A stretch of DNA of 64,000 bases from Sphingobium sp. B2D3C (GTDB lineage Bacteria; Pseudomonadota; Alphaproteobacteria; Sphingomonadales; Sphingomonadaceae), in assembly GCF_025961835.1 (NCBI RefSeq), contig NZ_JAOQOK010000001.1, positions 372,001-436,000 of the forward strand, read 5' to 3'. Numbering within the stretch: the first letter of the stretch is position 1; every line of letters starts with the position of its first letter. A program made the translations under genes and the position numbers. Below are positions 45,378-53,880 of this stretch, one piece after another. The notes below the pieces were generated by a model. The model ran no database searches. It had not been told where the DNA came from and saw nothing but the letters and a program-made list of their open reading frames with translations.

Positions 45378-45480
45378 CGTCATTCTCGCGCACGCGGAAG
45401 CCAGTTGAGCGCTACCGCTCAGATCCCACGCCGCATCTGGATTCCCGCTTTCGCGGGAATGACGATTCGCGGGAATGACG
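45378..45480. repeat. Composite palindromic repeat between convergent genes
   Basis: A hairpin ATTCCCGC-TTTC-GCGGGAAT (45441-45460) is joined to two direct copies of CGCGGGAATGACG (45452-45464, 45468-45480), and an inverted copy with one mismatch (CGTCATTCTCGCG, 45378-45390) opens the element. This is the widespread intergenic palindromic repeat class built around CGTCATTCCCGCG. It lies between the convergent sthA and gshA. Confidence 0.75.
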
Positions 45481-45517
45481 AGTGGTGTGCAGCGTCTAAT
45501 GTTGAGGCGTTCGCCTC

Positions 45518-46891
45518 TTAAAAACTCTCTTCGCCGTAGACCTTCGTGATGTCGCCGCCCCACGCGCCATTGTAGCGATCCAGCAGGCGTTCGGCGTGGG
45601 TGCGGCCGGTGGCGACGACTTCGTCCAGCGCGGAGAGGTAACCGCCTTCATTTTCGCCGATGCTGTTGAGGCGGGTGCGGGCGGTGAGGCCCGCGCGGGC
45701 GATGGCGAGGACGTCGGCGGCGATGTCCTGCAGGGTGCGGCCGCCGGGGACGGGCGCGCCAAGGGCGAGGCGGGGGACTTCGGTGCGGAGGGTTTCGCGC
45801 TCCTCCATCGTCCAGTCCTTGACCAGATCCCAGGCCGCGTCGAGCGCGCCATCGTCATAAAGCAGGCCGACCCACAGAGCGGGAAGGGCGCAGATGCGGT
45901 TCCACGGGCCGCCATCGGCGCCGCGCATTTCGAGGAAGCTCTTCATGCGCACTTCCGGGAAGGCGGTGGAGAGGTGATCCTCCCAGTCGCCCATGGTCGG
46001 GCGCTCGCCGGGGAGGGCGGGCAGCTTGCCTTCGAGGAAGTCGCGGAAGCTCTGGCCGGCGGCGTCGATATATTTGCCGTCGCGGAAGACGAAGTACATC
46101 GGCACGTCGAGCGCATAATCGGCATAGCGCTCGTAGCCAAAGCCATCCTCGAACACAAAGGGCAGCATGCCGGTGCGATGCGGATCGGTGTCCGACCAGA
46201 TGTGGCTGCGATAGGAGAGGTAGCCGTTGGGCTTGCCCTCCGTGAACGGCGAATTGGCGAACAGGGCCGTCGCCAGTGGCTGGAGCGCGAGGCTGGTACG
46301 GAACATCTTCACCATGCGCGCTTCGCTGGAATAATCCAGATTGACCTGAATCGTGCAGGTGCGCAGCATCATGTCCAGGCCCATGCTGCCAACGCGCGGC
46401 ATGTGCTGCAGCATGATGCCATAGCGGCCCTTGGGCATGATCGGCAGTTCAGCACGTGTCTTGTCCGGCCACATGCCAAGGCCGAGGAAGCCGAGGCCGA
46501 GCTTGTCGCCGACGGCCTTGACCTGTTCCAGATGCCGTCCGGTTTCGGCGCAGGTCTGGTGGAGATTGTCGAGCGGGGCGCCGGAGAGTTCGAGCTGGCC
46601 GGCTGGCTCAAGGCTGATCGTGCCATCGCTGCCCGAGAGCGCGATGACCTTGCCGCCTTCCTCGACCGGTTCCCAACCAAACGCGCGCAGGCCATCGAGC
46701 AGATCGCGAATGCCGCCGGGCTCATCATAAGAGGGCGCGCGGTGGTCTGCGAGGCGGTAGACGAACTTCTCGTGCTCGGTGCCGATTTTCCAGCGATCTG
46801 CAGGCTTTTCGCCATCCTGGAACAGGCTGATGAGCTGGCTGCGAGACTCGATGATCGGATCTTCGCCCGCCGTTTCCTTGCGTGTACTCAT
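45518..46891 (-). CDS. gshA: Glutamate-cysteine ligase (plant/alphaproteobacterial type)
   Basis: 457 residues from ATG 46891. RWKIGTEHEKFVYR, GSDGTISLEPAGQLELSGAP, ELPIMPKGRYGIMLQHMPRV, MLRTCTIQVNLDYSSEARMV and MRGADGGPWNRICALPALWV mark the GCS2-like class II enzymes shared by plants and alphaproteobacteria. It joins Glu and Cys through the gamma-carboxyl, the first and limiting step of glutathione synthesis. RsmE starts upstream on the same strand. The glyoxalase pair and gamma-glutamyltransferase of this window use the product. Confidence 0.95.
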   Translation of the reverse strand: MSTRKETAGEDPIIESRSQLISLFQDGEKPADRWKIGTEHEKFVYRLADHRAPSYDEPGGIRDLLDGLRAFGWEPVEEGGKVIALSGSDGTISLEPAGQLELSGAPLDNLHQTCAETGRHLEQVKAVGDKLGLGFLGLGMWPDKTRAELPIMPKGRYGIMLQHMPRVGSMGLDMMLRTCTIQVNLDYSSEARMVKMFRTSLALQPLATALFANSPFTEGKPNGYLSYRSHIWSDTDPHRTGMLPFVFEDGFGYERYADYALDVPMYFVFRDGKYIDAAGQSFRDFLEGKLPALPGERPTMGDWEDHLSTAFPEVRMKSFLEMRGADGGPWNRICALPALWVGLLYDDGALDAAWDLVKDWTMEERETLRTEVPRLALGAPVPGGRTLQDIAADVLAIARAGLTARTRLNSIGENEGGYLSALDEVVATGRTHAERLLDRYNGAWGGDITKVYGEESF

Positions 46892-46955
46892 TGCCTGATC
46901 CGGTCCTCGCCCTGCATCGGCGCGCCCATAAGAGGTTTGCCGCGCCCGCGCAAAT

Positions 46956-47717
46956 TCATTTCGATTCGAAACTTGTCCAGTCGCCGTTGAGCGCCATCCA
47001 GCAGGCCGTGGCGGCGATGGCGGCTGTCTCGGCGCGGAGGATTCGCGGGCCAAGGGAGATGGGGCGGGCTGCGGGATGCGCGCGGATGAGCGCGCGTTCC
47101 TTCTCGGTAAAGCCGCCTTCCGGCCCGATAAGCAGGGCGGCCGGGCCGCTGTTCGCCGCGAAGCTCGTGATCATCGGCTCGCCGCCCGTCTCGTCCGCGA
47201 AGAAAAGGGCGCGGTCAGCCGGCCAGTCGGCGAGCAGGGCGGGGAGGGTGGTGAGGTCGGCCAGTTCCGGCAGCGCGGTGCGGCCGCATTGCTCTGCGGC
47301 CTCCACCAGATGGGCATTCAACCGCTCGCCGTTGACCTTGTCGACGATGCTGCGCTCGGTGCGTACCGGGACGAGACGCGCGACGCCCAGTTCGCAGGCC
47401 TTTTCGGCGACCAGATCGATCCGGCCCTTCTTGATCGGTGCGACACAGAGCCAGAAGTCCGGCACGCTCTCTGGCGACCGCGTCTGCGCCGCGCAGCGCA
47501 GGACGAGATCGCGCTTGCGGACCTGCTCGGCCGTGGCGCTCCATTCGCCGGAATGGCCGTCGAAGAGAAGGACGGTGTCGCCCTCGCGGATGCGCATCAC
47601 CGAAATCAGATAATGAGCGCTGTTGCCCTCGACCGGCACGGCAACCTGCTCGCCGAGCGCCGTCTCGACGAACAGGCGCGGCGCAGATTTGGGTGGCCAG
47701 GCAGGGGTGGCGGGCAT
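46956..47717 (-). CDS. rsmE: 16S rRNA (uracil-1498-N3)-methyltransferase
   Basis: 253 residues from ATG 47717. N-terminal PUA-like part (RLFVETALGEQVAVPVEGNS, HYLISVMRIREGDTVLLFDG) and a SPOUT methyltransferase part with RTERSIVDKVNGERLNAHLV, AEQCGRTALPEL, LLIGPEGGFTEKE and SLGPRILRAETAA (trefoil-knot SAM site). Methylates U1498 of the 30S subunit. Start overlaps the stop of the upstream hypothetical gene (TGATG), so the two are translationally coupled. gshA is 64 bases downstream. Confidence 0.93.
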   Translation of the reverse strand: MPATPAWPPKSAPRLFVETALGEQVAVPVEGNSAHYLISVMRIREGDTVLLFDGHSGEWSATAEQVRKRDLVLRCAAQTRSPESVPDFWLCVAPIKKGRIDLVAEKACELGVARLVPVRTERSIVDKVNGERLNAHLVEAAEQCGRTALPELADLTTLPALLADWPADRALFFADETGGEPMITSFAANSGPAALLIGPEGGFTEKERALIRAHPAARPISLGPRILRAETAAIAATACWMALNGDWTSFESK

Positions 47718-48394
47718 CAATTCAGCGCGGAAAGACGATTGCTGGCAAGCTGCCGGGCGATATCGGCCGCTATGCGTGCGCTTTCATCATCGCCAACGCG
47801 CATCAACGCTGCACGGTGCGCTTCGAGTGCGGGCCTGCGCGCATCGGGAGAGAGAGCCGCGACCTCGACATAGATACGCACCGCTCGGACCCAAGGCGCG
47901 TCGATGGAGGGTACATCCTCGGAAACGCGCGCAAAGGGATAATCGATCAACTGGAGCCTTCCCTCGTACTTCTTGAGGAAGAGGACAAGCTTCATGTGGC
48001 GCGCGTACAGAAAACGTGAGCAGGAGCCGGCATAGGCATCCGGATTGGCTTCATCGAGGGTCATCGGGTCACTTGGTGTCGCTGTCCAATCCTCTCGTTC
48101 CAGAACTCCGGGGATCGCTACAGTCCCAGAAATCGCTTCCCCTTTGAGGAACACATCCGGGCGAACCAAAACGGTTGGGTCACCTTCCATTGGATCGCCC
48201 CGCTCGCTCTCCACGGTGCCGATGAGAATTGTGTCCGCCGTGGCAGCTAGCTCAAAATTGTTAGGGACTTCATAGGATGCGGCGACAGAGCAGCTCATGG
48301 CGGGTGATGCCAGGGGACACAACATCAGAACGATGAGACACAGAAACGCGCGCATCGAAAATCTCTGGCTGATCTCATCGCGCGCTTCAACCAT
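47717..48394 (-). CDS. Hypothetical secreted protein upstream of rsmE
   Basis: 225 residues. The start at 48394 is set by AGGAG five bases upstream; an internal ATG at 48355 would give a shorter signal. Hydrophobic signal MRAFLCLIVLMLCPLASPAM, then a beta-rich body with three cysteines (MSCSVAASYEV, GSCSRFLYARHMKLVLFLKK) that resembles tissue-inhibitor-like/NTR proteins (Cys-centred N-terminus, DVFLKGEA, LVLFLKK), a similarity judged by eye. A helical tail follows. Function not recognised. Coupled to rsmE by TGATG. Confidence 0.7.
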   Translation of the reverse strand: MVEARDEISQRFSMRAFLCLIVLMLCPLASPAMSCSVAASYEVPNNFELAATADTILIGTVESERGDPMEGDPTVLVRPDVFLKGEAISGTVAIPGVLEREDWTATPSDPMTLDEANPDAYAGSCSRFLYARHMKLVLFLKKYEGRLQLIDYPFARVSEDVPSIDAPWVRAVRIYVEVAALSPDARRPALEAHRAALMRVGDDESARIAADIARQLASNRLSALN

Positions 48395-48399
48395 CTTGT

Positions 48400-48414
48400 C
48401 TCCTGTGGCAGGAG
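48400..48414. promoter_or_regulatory. Palindrome carrying ribosome sites for two divergent genes
   Basis: CTCCTG-TGG-CAGGAG is a perfect dyad. Read on the plus strand, CAGGAG lies 7 bases before ubiA; on the minus strand CAGGAG lies 5 bases before the hypothetical gene. Only 27 bases separate the two start codons, so promoters of both genes must lie in the opposite gene. Confidence 0.6.
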
Positions 48415-48421
48415 CCGGGAG

Positions 48422-49333
48422 ATGATATCTCCGCCGAACGAAGCTCTCCCTGACACGCAGGCCAAAGGCTTGTTAAGGCTTATGCCCCGTGCGGCACGGC
48501 CCTATGCGCTGCTGGCGCGGTTCGACCGGCCGATCGGCTGGTGGCTGCTGTTCTGGCCCGGCGCCTGGGCGATCGCGCTTGCCGGTGGGGTGCCCGAGCG
48601 CTGGACGATGCTGTTCTGGTTCCTGATCGGCAGCATCGCGATGCGGGGCGCTGGCTGTGTCTACAATGATATCGTAGACCGCGACCTCGACGCGAAGGTG
48701 GCGCGGACCGCCAATCGGCCCATCGCCAGCGGCGCTGTGTCGCTGAAGGCGGCTTGGGCGTGGTTGCTCATCCTGTGCTTCATCGGGTTGATCGTGCTGC
48801 TGCAATTGCGCTGGCAGGCGCAGGTCGTGGCGCTGGCGAGCCTTGCGCTGGTCGCGGCCTATCCGTTCATGAAGCGCATTACCTGGTGGCCGCAGGCTTG
48901 GCTCGGGCTGGTGTTCACCTGGGCCGCCCTAGTCGGCTGGGTCGAGATCAGCGGGGGCATGAACGCGGCGGGCCTGTTGCTCTATGGCGGCGCCTTCTTC
49001 TGGGTGATCGCCTATGACACCATCTATGCCCTGCAGGACAAGGAGGATGACGCGCTGGTCGGCATCCGCTCCAGCGCCTTGGCGATGGGTCGGCATGTGC
49101 GGGCAGGCGTGGGGCTTTGCTTTGTCCTGTCCCTGCTCCTGTGGGGCGGCGCGCTCTGGCAAGTCGTGCCGAGCTGGCTCTCCCTCATGGCCCTGGCGCC
49201 TCTGGCGGTGCAGTTCGGCTGGCAGGTCTGGACCTTGCGCGAGGATGGCAAGGACCCGCTCATCAAGTTTCGCTCCAACCGCTTCGCCGGTTTGCTGATG
49301 TTCGCCGCCTGCCTTGCGGTGGGCAGTGCTTGA
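48422..49333 (+). CDS. ubiA: 4-hydroxybenzoate polyprenyltransferase
   Basis: 303 residues, eight or nine membrane segments. The first Asp-rich motif is NDIVDRDLDAKVARTANRPI, the second region contains AYDTIYALQDKEDDALVGIR. RFDRPIGWWLLFWPGAWAIA is typical of UbiA near the N-terminus. It attaches the isoprenoid chain to 4-hydroxybenzoate in ubiquinone synthesis. Ribosome site in the divergent palindrome. The DedA-like gene follows 56 bases later. Confidence 0.94.
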   Translation: MISPPNEALPDTQAKGLLRLMPRAARPYALLARFDRPIGWWLLFWPGAWAIALAGGVPERWTMLFWFLIGSIAMRGAGCVYNDIVDRDLDAKVARTANRPIASGAVSLKAAWAWLLILCFIGLIVLLQLRWQAQVVALASLALVAAYPFMKRITWWPQAWLGLVFTWAALVGWVEISGGMNAAGLLLYGGAFFWVIAYDTIYALQDKEDDALVGIRSSALAMGRHVRAGVGLCFVLSLLLWGGALWQVVPSWLSLMALAPLAVQFGWQVWTLREDGKDPLIKFRSNRFAGLLMFAACLAVGSA

Positions 49334-49388
49334 CGAACGCAGCGGGGGCGGGCAGGCGCAGGCAGCCTGACACCGCCGGGGAGCGCCA

Positions 49389-49970
49389 ATGCTGCGTCGC
49401 ATCTATGAATGGACTCTCGAGAAGGCCGGGCATCGCACCGCGCCGCGCTGGCTGTTCGGCATCAGCTTCATGGAAAGCAGTTTCTTCCCGATTCCGCCGG
49501 ACGTGCTGCTGGGGCCGATGTGCCTTTCCAAGCCTCACAAGGCTTTTCAATACGCGTTGATCTGCACCGTGGCGTCCGTGCTGGGCGCATTGCTCGGTTA
49601 TGTCATCGGCATGTTCCTGTTCGATACGATCGGGCGGGCGATCCTCGATTTTTATGGTCTGACGGCGGAGTTTCAGCACTTCGCGCAACGCTTTAACGAG
49701 CAAGGCTGGTTGATCGTGCTGCTCGCCGGCTTCACGCCGCTGCCTTTCAAGGTGATCACCATTGCGGCGGGCGCCACCGGGATGCCCCTTTATGTGCTGG
49801 TGATCGCGAGCATCATTTCGCGGGCCGCGCGGTTCTTTCTGGTCGCGGGTTTGCTGTGGAAGTTCGGAGAGCCGATGAAGGCCTTTATCGACCGGAACTT
49901 CGGGCTGATCACGGCGATTGTCGGCGCGTTGGGCGTCGGTGGGTTCGTGCTGGTCAAGTATCTGGTGTGA
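49389..49970 (+). CDS. DedA/YqaA-like (VTT-domain) membrane protein
   Basis: 193 residues with four or five membrane segments. VTT/DedA landmarks: ISFMESSFFPIPPDVLLGPM, ALLGYVIGMFLFDTIGR and LLAGFTPLPFKVITIAAGAT. DedA-type proteins help recycle undecaprenyl phosphate or maintain membrane potential. The small YqaA type fits best. lnt starts 11 bases after the stop, so the two are likely cotranscribed. Confidence 0.88.
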   Translation: MLRRIYEWTLEKAGHRTAPRWLFGISFMESSFFPIPPDVLLGPMCLSKPHKAFQYALICTVASVLGALLGYVIGMFLFDTIGRAILDFYGLTAEFQHFAQRFNEQGWLIVLLAGFTPLPFKVITIAAGATGMPLYVLVIASIISRAARFFLVAGLLWKFGEPMKAFIDRNFGLITAIVGALGVGGFVLVKYLV

Positions 49971-49980
49971 TGGCGTGACA

Positions 49981-51564
49981 ATGTCCCCCGCGCCTTACCG
50001 GATCGCTGCAGCCTTCGTCGCGCGCAGGCCGGGCGTGACGGCCCTGCTTGCCGGGCTGCTCTCCGCCACCGGTTTTGCGCCGCTGGGGCTGTGGCCGGTG
50101 ACGCTCATCATGCTCGCGCTGCTGATGCAGCTGATCTGGGCGGCGCCGGACCGCAAGAGCGCAGGACGGATCGGCTATCTGTTCGGCCTCGGGCATTTCA
50201 TGCTCGGGCTCAACTGGATTGCCCATGCCTTCACCTTTCAGGATTCGATGCCGGCTTGGCTGGGCTATCCAGCGGTTGGGCTGCTCTCGGTGTATCTGGC
50301 GGTTTATCCGGCGATGGCCGCCATGATCGGCTGGACGCTCGGGCGGGGCCGGCCGCAGGTCTTCGCCCTGTTCCTCGCCACGGCCTGGCTGCTGACCGAA
50401 TATCTGCGCGCGAGCCTTTTCACCGGTTTCGCCTGGAATCCTTTGGGGGTGATCTGGCTGGGCACAGGCGTGGAGCAGACGGCCATCGCCATCGGCACTT
50501 ATGGTCTTGGTCTGGTCGCCATGCTCGCAGCGGCGGCCTTGTGGTGGCTGGCGCACCGGCAATGGCGGCCGGCAGGTATCATGATCGTCGGCCTGGCGCT
50601 GGTGGCTGTGCTGGGGCTGCTGCGGGCGAGCTATATCGGCGCAAACGGCCAGTCTGGCGACCTTGCCAATATCCATGTCGTGCAGCCCAATATCAATCAG
50701 AACGAGAAGTACGACGCCAATCTTGAAATCTTGAACTTCCGCCGTTTGGCGGAGCTGACCATGCTGCGGTCCGGCAAGCCTGCGTTGATCTTCTGGCCGG
50801 AGGCAGCCGTACCAGCGGTGCTGGATATGGAACCACGCTGGCGCGGGCGGATCGCCTCGTTGCTGGGGATGGACGATCTGCTGATGCTCGGCGGCGACAA
50901 ATATCATTTCCACGAGCAGGGCGGCGTGGTGGATACGCAGGTTCTGGAGGGCGCCAATAACAGCCTGTGGGTGCTGGACGCGCGCGGGGACCTGCATGGG
51001 CGCTATGACAAGGCGCACCTCGTTCCTTATGGGGAGTATCTCCCCATGCGGCCGGTGCTGGAGGCGATCGGCCTCTCGCGGCTCGTGCCGGGCAGCGTCG
51101 ACTTTTGGCCCGGATCGGGGCCGCGCACGCTCGATCTGCCTGCGACTCCGGATGGCGGGCAGGCGCGCGGCAAGCTACGGATGGCGGTGCAGATCTGCTA
51201 CGAGATCATCTTCTCCGGGCAGGTGGTCGACCGCGCTAATCGTCCCGATTTCCTGTTCAACCCGTCCAATGATGCGTGGTTCGGTAGCTGGGGCCCGCCG
51301 CAGCATCTGGCGCAGGCGCGGCTGCGGGCCATCGAGGAGGGGCTGTCCGTGATCCGCTCGACCCCCACCGGCATTTCGGCGCTGGTCGACCCAGCCGGGC
51401 GTGTCGTCCGGTCCATACCCTTCCAGCAGGCGGGTGCTTTTGAGGCCCCCCTGCCCGCGCCGCTCGCGCCCACCTTGTTTGCGCGGCTGGGTAACCTGCT
51501 GCCGGTCGGCCTGGTCGTGCTGCTGCTCGTCAGCGGCGTTGCTATCGCACGGCGCACTCGCTAA
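49981..51564 (+). CDS. lnt: Apolipoprotein N-acyltransferase
   Basis: 527 residues from ATG 49981. N-terminal membrane bundle of six segments, then a nitrilase-type domain with catalytic Glu274 (FWPEAAVP), Lys344 (RYDKAHLVPYGEYLP) and Cys406 (QICYEIIF). A last membrane segment ends the protein. It adds the third acyl chain to diacylated lipoproteins at the periplasmic face; several lipoproteins are encoded in this window. The gene order lnt - metK - trmB is common in alphaproteobacteria. Confidence 0.95.
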   Translation: MSPAPYRIAAAFVARRPGVTALLAGLLSATGFAPLGLWPVTLIMLALLMQLIWAAPDRKSAGRIGYLFGLGHFMLGLNWIAHAFTFQDSMPAWLGYPAVGLLSVYLAVYPAMAAMIGWTLGRGRPQVFALFLATAWLLTEYLRASLFTGFAWNPLGVIWLGTGVEQTAIAIGTYGLGLVAMLAAAALWWLAHRQWRPAGIMIVGLALVAVLGLLRASYIGANGQSGDLANIHVVQPNINQNEKYDANLEILNFRRLAELTMLRSGKPALIFWPEAAVPAVLDMEPRWRGRIASLLGMDDLLMLGGDKYHFHEQGGVVDTQVLEGANNSLWVLDARGDLHGRYDKAHLVPYGEYLPMRPVLEAIGLSRLVPGSVDFWPGSGPRTLDLPATPDGGQARGKLRMAVQICYEIIFSGQVVDRANRPDFLFNPSNDAWFGSWGPPQHLAQARLRAIEEGLSVIRSTPTGISALVDPAGRVVRSIPFQQAGAFEAPLPAPLAPTLFARLGNLLPVGLVVLLLVSGVAIARRTR

Positions 51565-51575
51565 GGAGCGCGCAA

Positions 51576-51595
51576 CATAAACATTTCTTTATATG
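51576..51595. promoter_or_regulatory. Dyad in the metK leader, candidate SahR operator
   Basis: CATAAACA and TTTATATG form an imperfect inverted repeat (6 of 8 matches) around TTTC, in the AT-rich pocket between lnt and metK. A SahR-like regulator is encoded at 40266. SahR sites have CATAT-like arms, so control of metK is plausible but inferred. Confidence 0.4.
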
Positions 51596-51652
51596 AACTG
51601 CGGCCCCGAACTTCCGCCACGAGAGCCGCTAGAAGAAAGGTCACGATCTCCC

Positions 51653-52861
51653 ATGCGTTCCAGCTATCTCTTCACGTCTGAATCCGTTTCCGAGGGGCAC
51701 CCGGACAAGGTTTCCGACCAGATCAGCGATTCGATCGTCGACCTGTTCCTTTCCAAAGACCCCGAAGCGCGTATCGCCTGCGAGACGCTGACGACGACGC
51801 AGCTGGTGGTGCTGGCCGGCGAAATCCGCTGCAAGGGCGTGTACGAGAATGGCCAGTGGGCGCCGGGCGCGCTGGAGGAAATCGAACGCACGGTCCGCCA
51901 GACGGTCAAGGACATTGGCTATGAGCAGGAGGGCTTCCACTGGGAGACGCTGCGCTTCGAGAATAATCTCCACGGCCAGAGCGAACATATCGCGCAGGGC
52001 GTGGATGCGAGCGGCAACAAGGATGAAGGCGCCGGCGACCAGGGCATCATGTTCGGCTATGCCTGCAACGAGACCCCCGACCTGATGCCGGCGACGCTGG
52101 ATTACAGCCACAAGATCCTTGAGCGCATGGCCGCCGACCGCCACTCGGGTGCGGCGCCCTTCCTGGAGCCGGACACCAAGAGCCAGGTCACATTGCGCTT
52201 CGAGAACGGCAAGCCGGTCGCCTGCACCGCTATCGTCGTCTCCACCCAGCATGCCAAGGGCTATGATGCCGGCGAAAAGGAAGCCGAGCTCAAGACCTAT
52301 GTAAAGAAGGTGGTCGCCGACGTGTTGCCCGCCGCGCTGCTGAGCGACGAGACCGAGTATCACATCAACCCGACCGGCAGCTTCGAGATCGGCGGGCCGG
52401 ACGGCGACGCAGGCCTGACCGGCCGCAAGATCATCGTGGACACTTATGGTGGCGCGGCTCCGCATGGCGGCGGCGCGTTCTCCGGCAAGGACCCGACCAA
52501 GGTGGACCGTTCGGCGGCCTACATCACGCGTTATCTCGCCAAGAACATCGTGGCGGCGGGCTTGGCCAGCAAGTGCACGATCCAGCTGGCTTATGCCATT
52601 GGCGTGTCCAAGCCTCTCTCGCTCTATGTCGATACGCACGGCACCGGCACGGTGGGCGACGACAAGATCGAGGCGGCGATCGGCAAGATCGAGAAGCTGG
52701 GCGGCCTGACTCCGCGCGGCATCCGCACGCATCTGGGGCTTAACAAGCCGATCTATCGCAAGACCGCAGCTTACGGCCATTTCGGCCGCAAGGCGGAAGG
52801 CGACTTCTTCCCCTGGGAAAAGACCGATCTGGTCGAGGACCTCAAGGCCGCGCTGGGCTGA
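51653..52861 (+). CDS. metK: S-adenosylmethionine synthetase
   Basis: 402 residues from ATG 51653. [20 protein letters not shown] at the N-terminus holds the ATP-site His; the [20 protein letters not shown] loop, [20 protein letters not shown] and [19 protein letters not shown] are the remaining signatures. It makes SAM from methionine and ATP. A leader of about 90 bases carries the dyad described above. A strong terminator follows. SAM made here feeds TrmB and RsmE, which are encoded nearby. Confidence 0.96.
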   Translation: MRSSYLFTSESVSEGHPDKVSDQISDSIVDLFLSKDPEARIACETLTTTQLVVLAGEIRCKGVYENGQWAPGALEEIERTVRQTVKDIGYEQEGFHWETLRFENNLHGQSEHIAQGVDASGNKDEGAGDQGIMFGYACNETPDLMPATLDYSHKILERMAADRHSGAAPFLEPDTKSQVTLRFENGKPVACTAIVVSTQHAKGYDAGEKEAELKTYVKKVVADVLPAALLSDETEYHINPTGSFEIGGPDGDAGLTGRKIIVDTYGGAAPHGGGAFSGKDPTKVDRSAAYITRYLAKNIVAAGLASKCTIQLAYAIGVSKPLSLYVDTHGTGTVGDDKIEAAIGKIEKLGGLTPRGIRTHLGLNKPIYRKTAAYGHFGRKAEGDFFPWEKTDLVEDLKAALG

Positions 52862-52896
52862 GCCGAAGCGCTCCTTTGCGTTCCAAGAGATAGGGA

Positions 52897-52926
52897 ACGG
52901 CGCGAGGCTTGCTTCGCGCCGTTTTT
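52897..52926 (+). terminator. Rho-independent terminator of metK
   Basis: ACGGCGCGA and TCGCGCCGT form a perfect 9-bp stem with an 8-base loop, then TTTTT. Confidence 0.92.
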
Positions 52927-53014
52927 CGTAGGTGCTGCGCGGGCGGATGAAAGCAGGCACCGCGCGCGCCGTCCCCCGTTTCCTCCAGCGACAAAATGAT
53001 CTAGGCGCACGCGC

Positions 53015-53722
53015 ATGACTGCGCACAAATCAGGCGATCCCACCACGCTCAACCGGCTCTATGGCCGCCAATCCGGCCATAAGCTGCGGCAGGGGCAGCA
53101 GGCCCTTGTCGATGAGCTGCTGCCGGCAATCAGCGTGCCCGAGGAGGGCGAGATCACCGCCGAGCGCTTGTTCGGCCCGACCGCCTTTGGCGAGCGGCCG
53201 CTGCATTTCGAGATCGGCTTCGGCAGCGGCGAGCATCTGGCCTACCGCGCCGATATGCTGCCGGACCATGGCTTCATCGGCTGCGAGCCTTTCCTTAATG
53301 GCGTGGTCGGCGCCTTGGGGCATGTGCGGGACCAGCATCTGGGCAATGTCCGGCTGCATATGGGCAATGCCCTCGAAGTGCTGGCGCGCATCCCCGATGG
53401 GGCGCTCAGCTTTGTGTATCTGCTCCACCCGGACCCATGGCCAAAGGCGCGCCATGCCAAGCGGCGGATGATGAACAAGGGGCCGGTCGACATGATCGCC
53501 GCCAAGCTGAAACCGGGCGGCGAGTTCCGGTTCGGGACCGATCATCCGATCTACCTGCGCTGGGCGCTGATGGTGATGCGGGACCGCGAGGACTTCGACT
53601 GGCTGTGCGATAGCCCGCGCGATTTTCTCAACCGTCCGGGCGGCTGGCCCGAAACCCGCTATGAGGCCAAGGCTCGCAGGCAAGGGCATGAGGTCTGGTA
53701 CTTCCGGTATCGCCGGAAGTAA
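53015..53722 (+). CDS. trmB: tRNA (guanine-46-N7)-methyltransferase
   Basis: 235 residues. The SAM-site motif is LHFEIGFGSGEHLAYRAD, followed by GCEPFLNGVVGALGHV and FVYLLHPDPWPKARHAKRRM, typical of TrmB. It methylates G46 of tRNAs. The gene ends in a perfect hairpin including its stop. The GTA promoter region starts right after, so trmB marks the chromosomal flank of the GTA cluster. Confidence 0.94.
   Translation: MTAHKSGDPTTLNRLYGRQSGHKLRQGQQALVDELLPAISVPEEGEITAERLFGPTAFGERPLHFEIGFGSGEHLAYRADMLPDHGFIGCEPFLNGVVGALGHVRDQHLGNVRLHMGNALEVLARIPDGALSFVYLLHPDPWPKARHAKRRMMNKGPVDMIAAKLKPGGEFRFGTDHPIYLRWALMVMRDREDFDWLCDSPRDFLNRPGGWPETRYEAKARRQGHEVWYFRYRRK
53700..53720. other. Hairpin over the trmB 3' end
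   Basis: ACTTCCGG and CCGGAAGT form a perfect 8-bp stem with a TATCG loop that reaches into the stop codon. It is followed by AAAAATAA on the plus strand, so it lacks a terminator T tract for trmB; it could stabilise the mRNA end. Confidence 0.5.
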
Positions 53723-53743
53723 AAATAACCATTTAGGTTATTT
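53723..53743. promoter_or_regulatory. Perfect dyad at the head of the GTA cluster
   Basis: AAATAACC and GGTTATTT form a perfect 8-bp inverted repeat around ATTTA. It sits 4 bases upstream of a TTGACA element, the classic position for an activator site. AT-rich in a GC-rich neighbourhood. Confidence 0.55.
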
Positions 53744-53747
53744 ATTG

Positions 53748-53776
53748 TTGACATCGTGACGCTCTCTGGTTAGAAG
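53748..53776 (+). promoter_or_regulatory. Candidate promoter of the GTA cluster
   Basis: TTGACA (53748-53753, full consensus) is followed after 17 bases by TAGAAG (53771-53776, 4 of 6 matches). It is the only good -35 between trmB and the first terminase gene. The dyad immediately upstream suggests activation or repression. Confidence 0.5.
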
Positions 53777-53880
53777 AAGGCATCATCGCAATTCGAATCG
53801 CTTGGACGGGCCGCTCATATAGAGCCGGCCTGCTCGTCCCGTGGCGCATTGCGAAGGCTTCTCTCAACAGGATGGTGTTC

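Noticed and set aside
51565-51652. SAM riboswitch in the metK leader
   Set aside because: The 88-base leader has one dyad but no recognisable SAM-II, SAM/SAH or SAM-V core; a protein operator fits better.
53700-53728. Intrinsic terminator of trmB
   Set aside because: The hairpin is perfect but is followed by A residues on the plus strand, not T.
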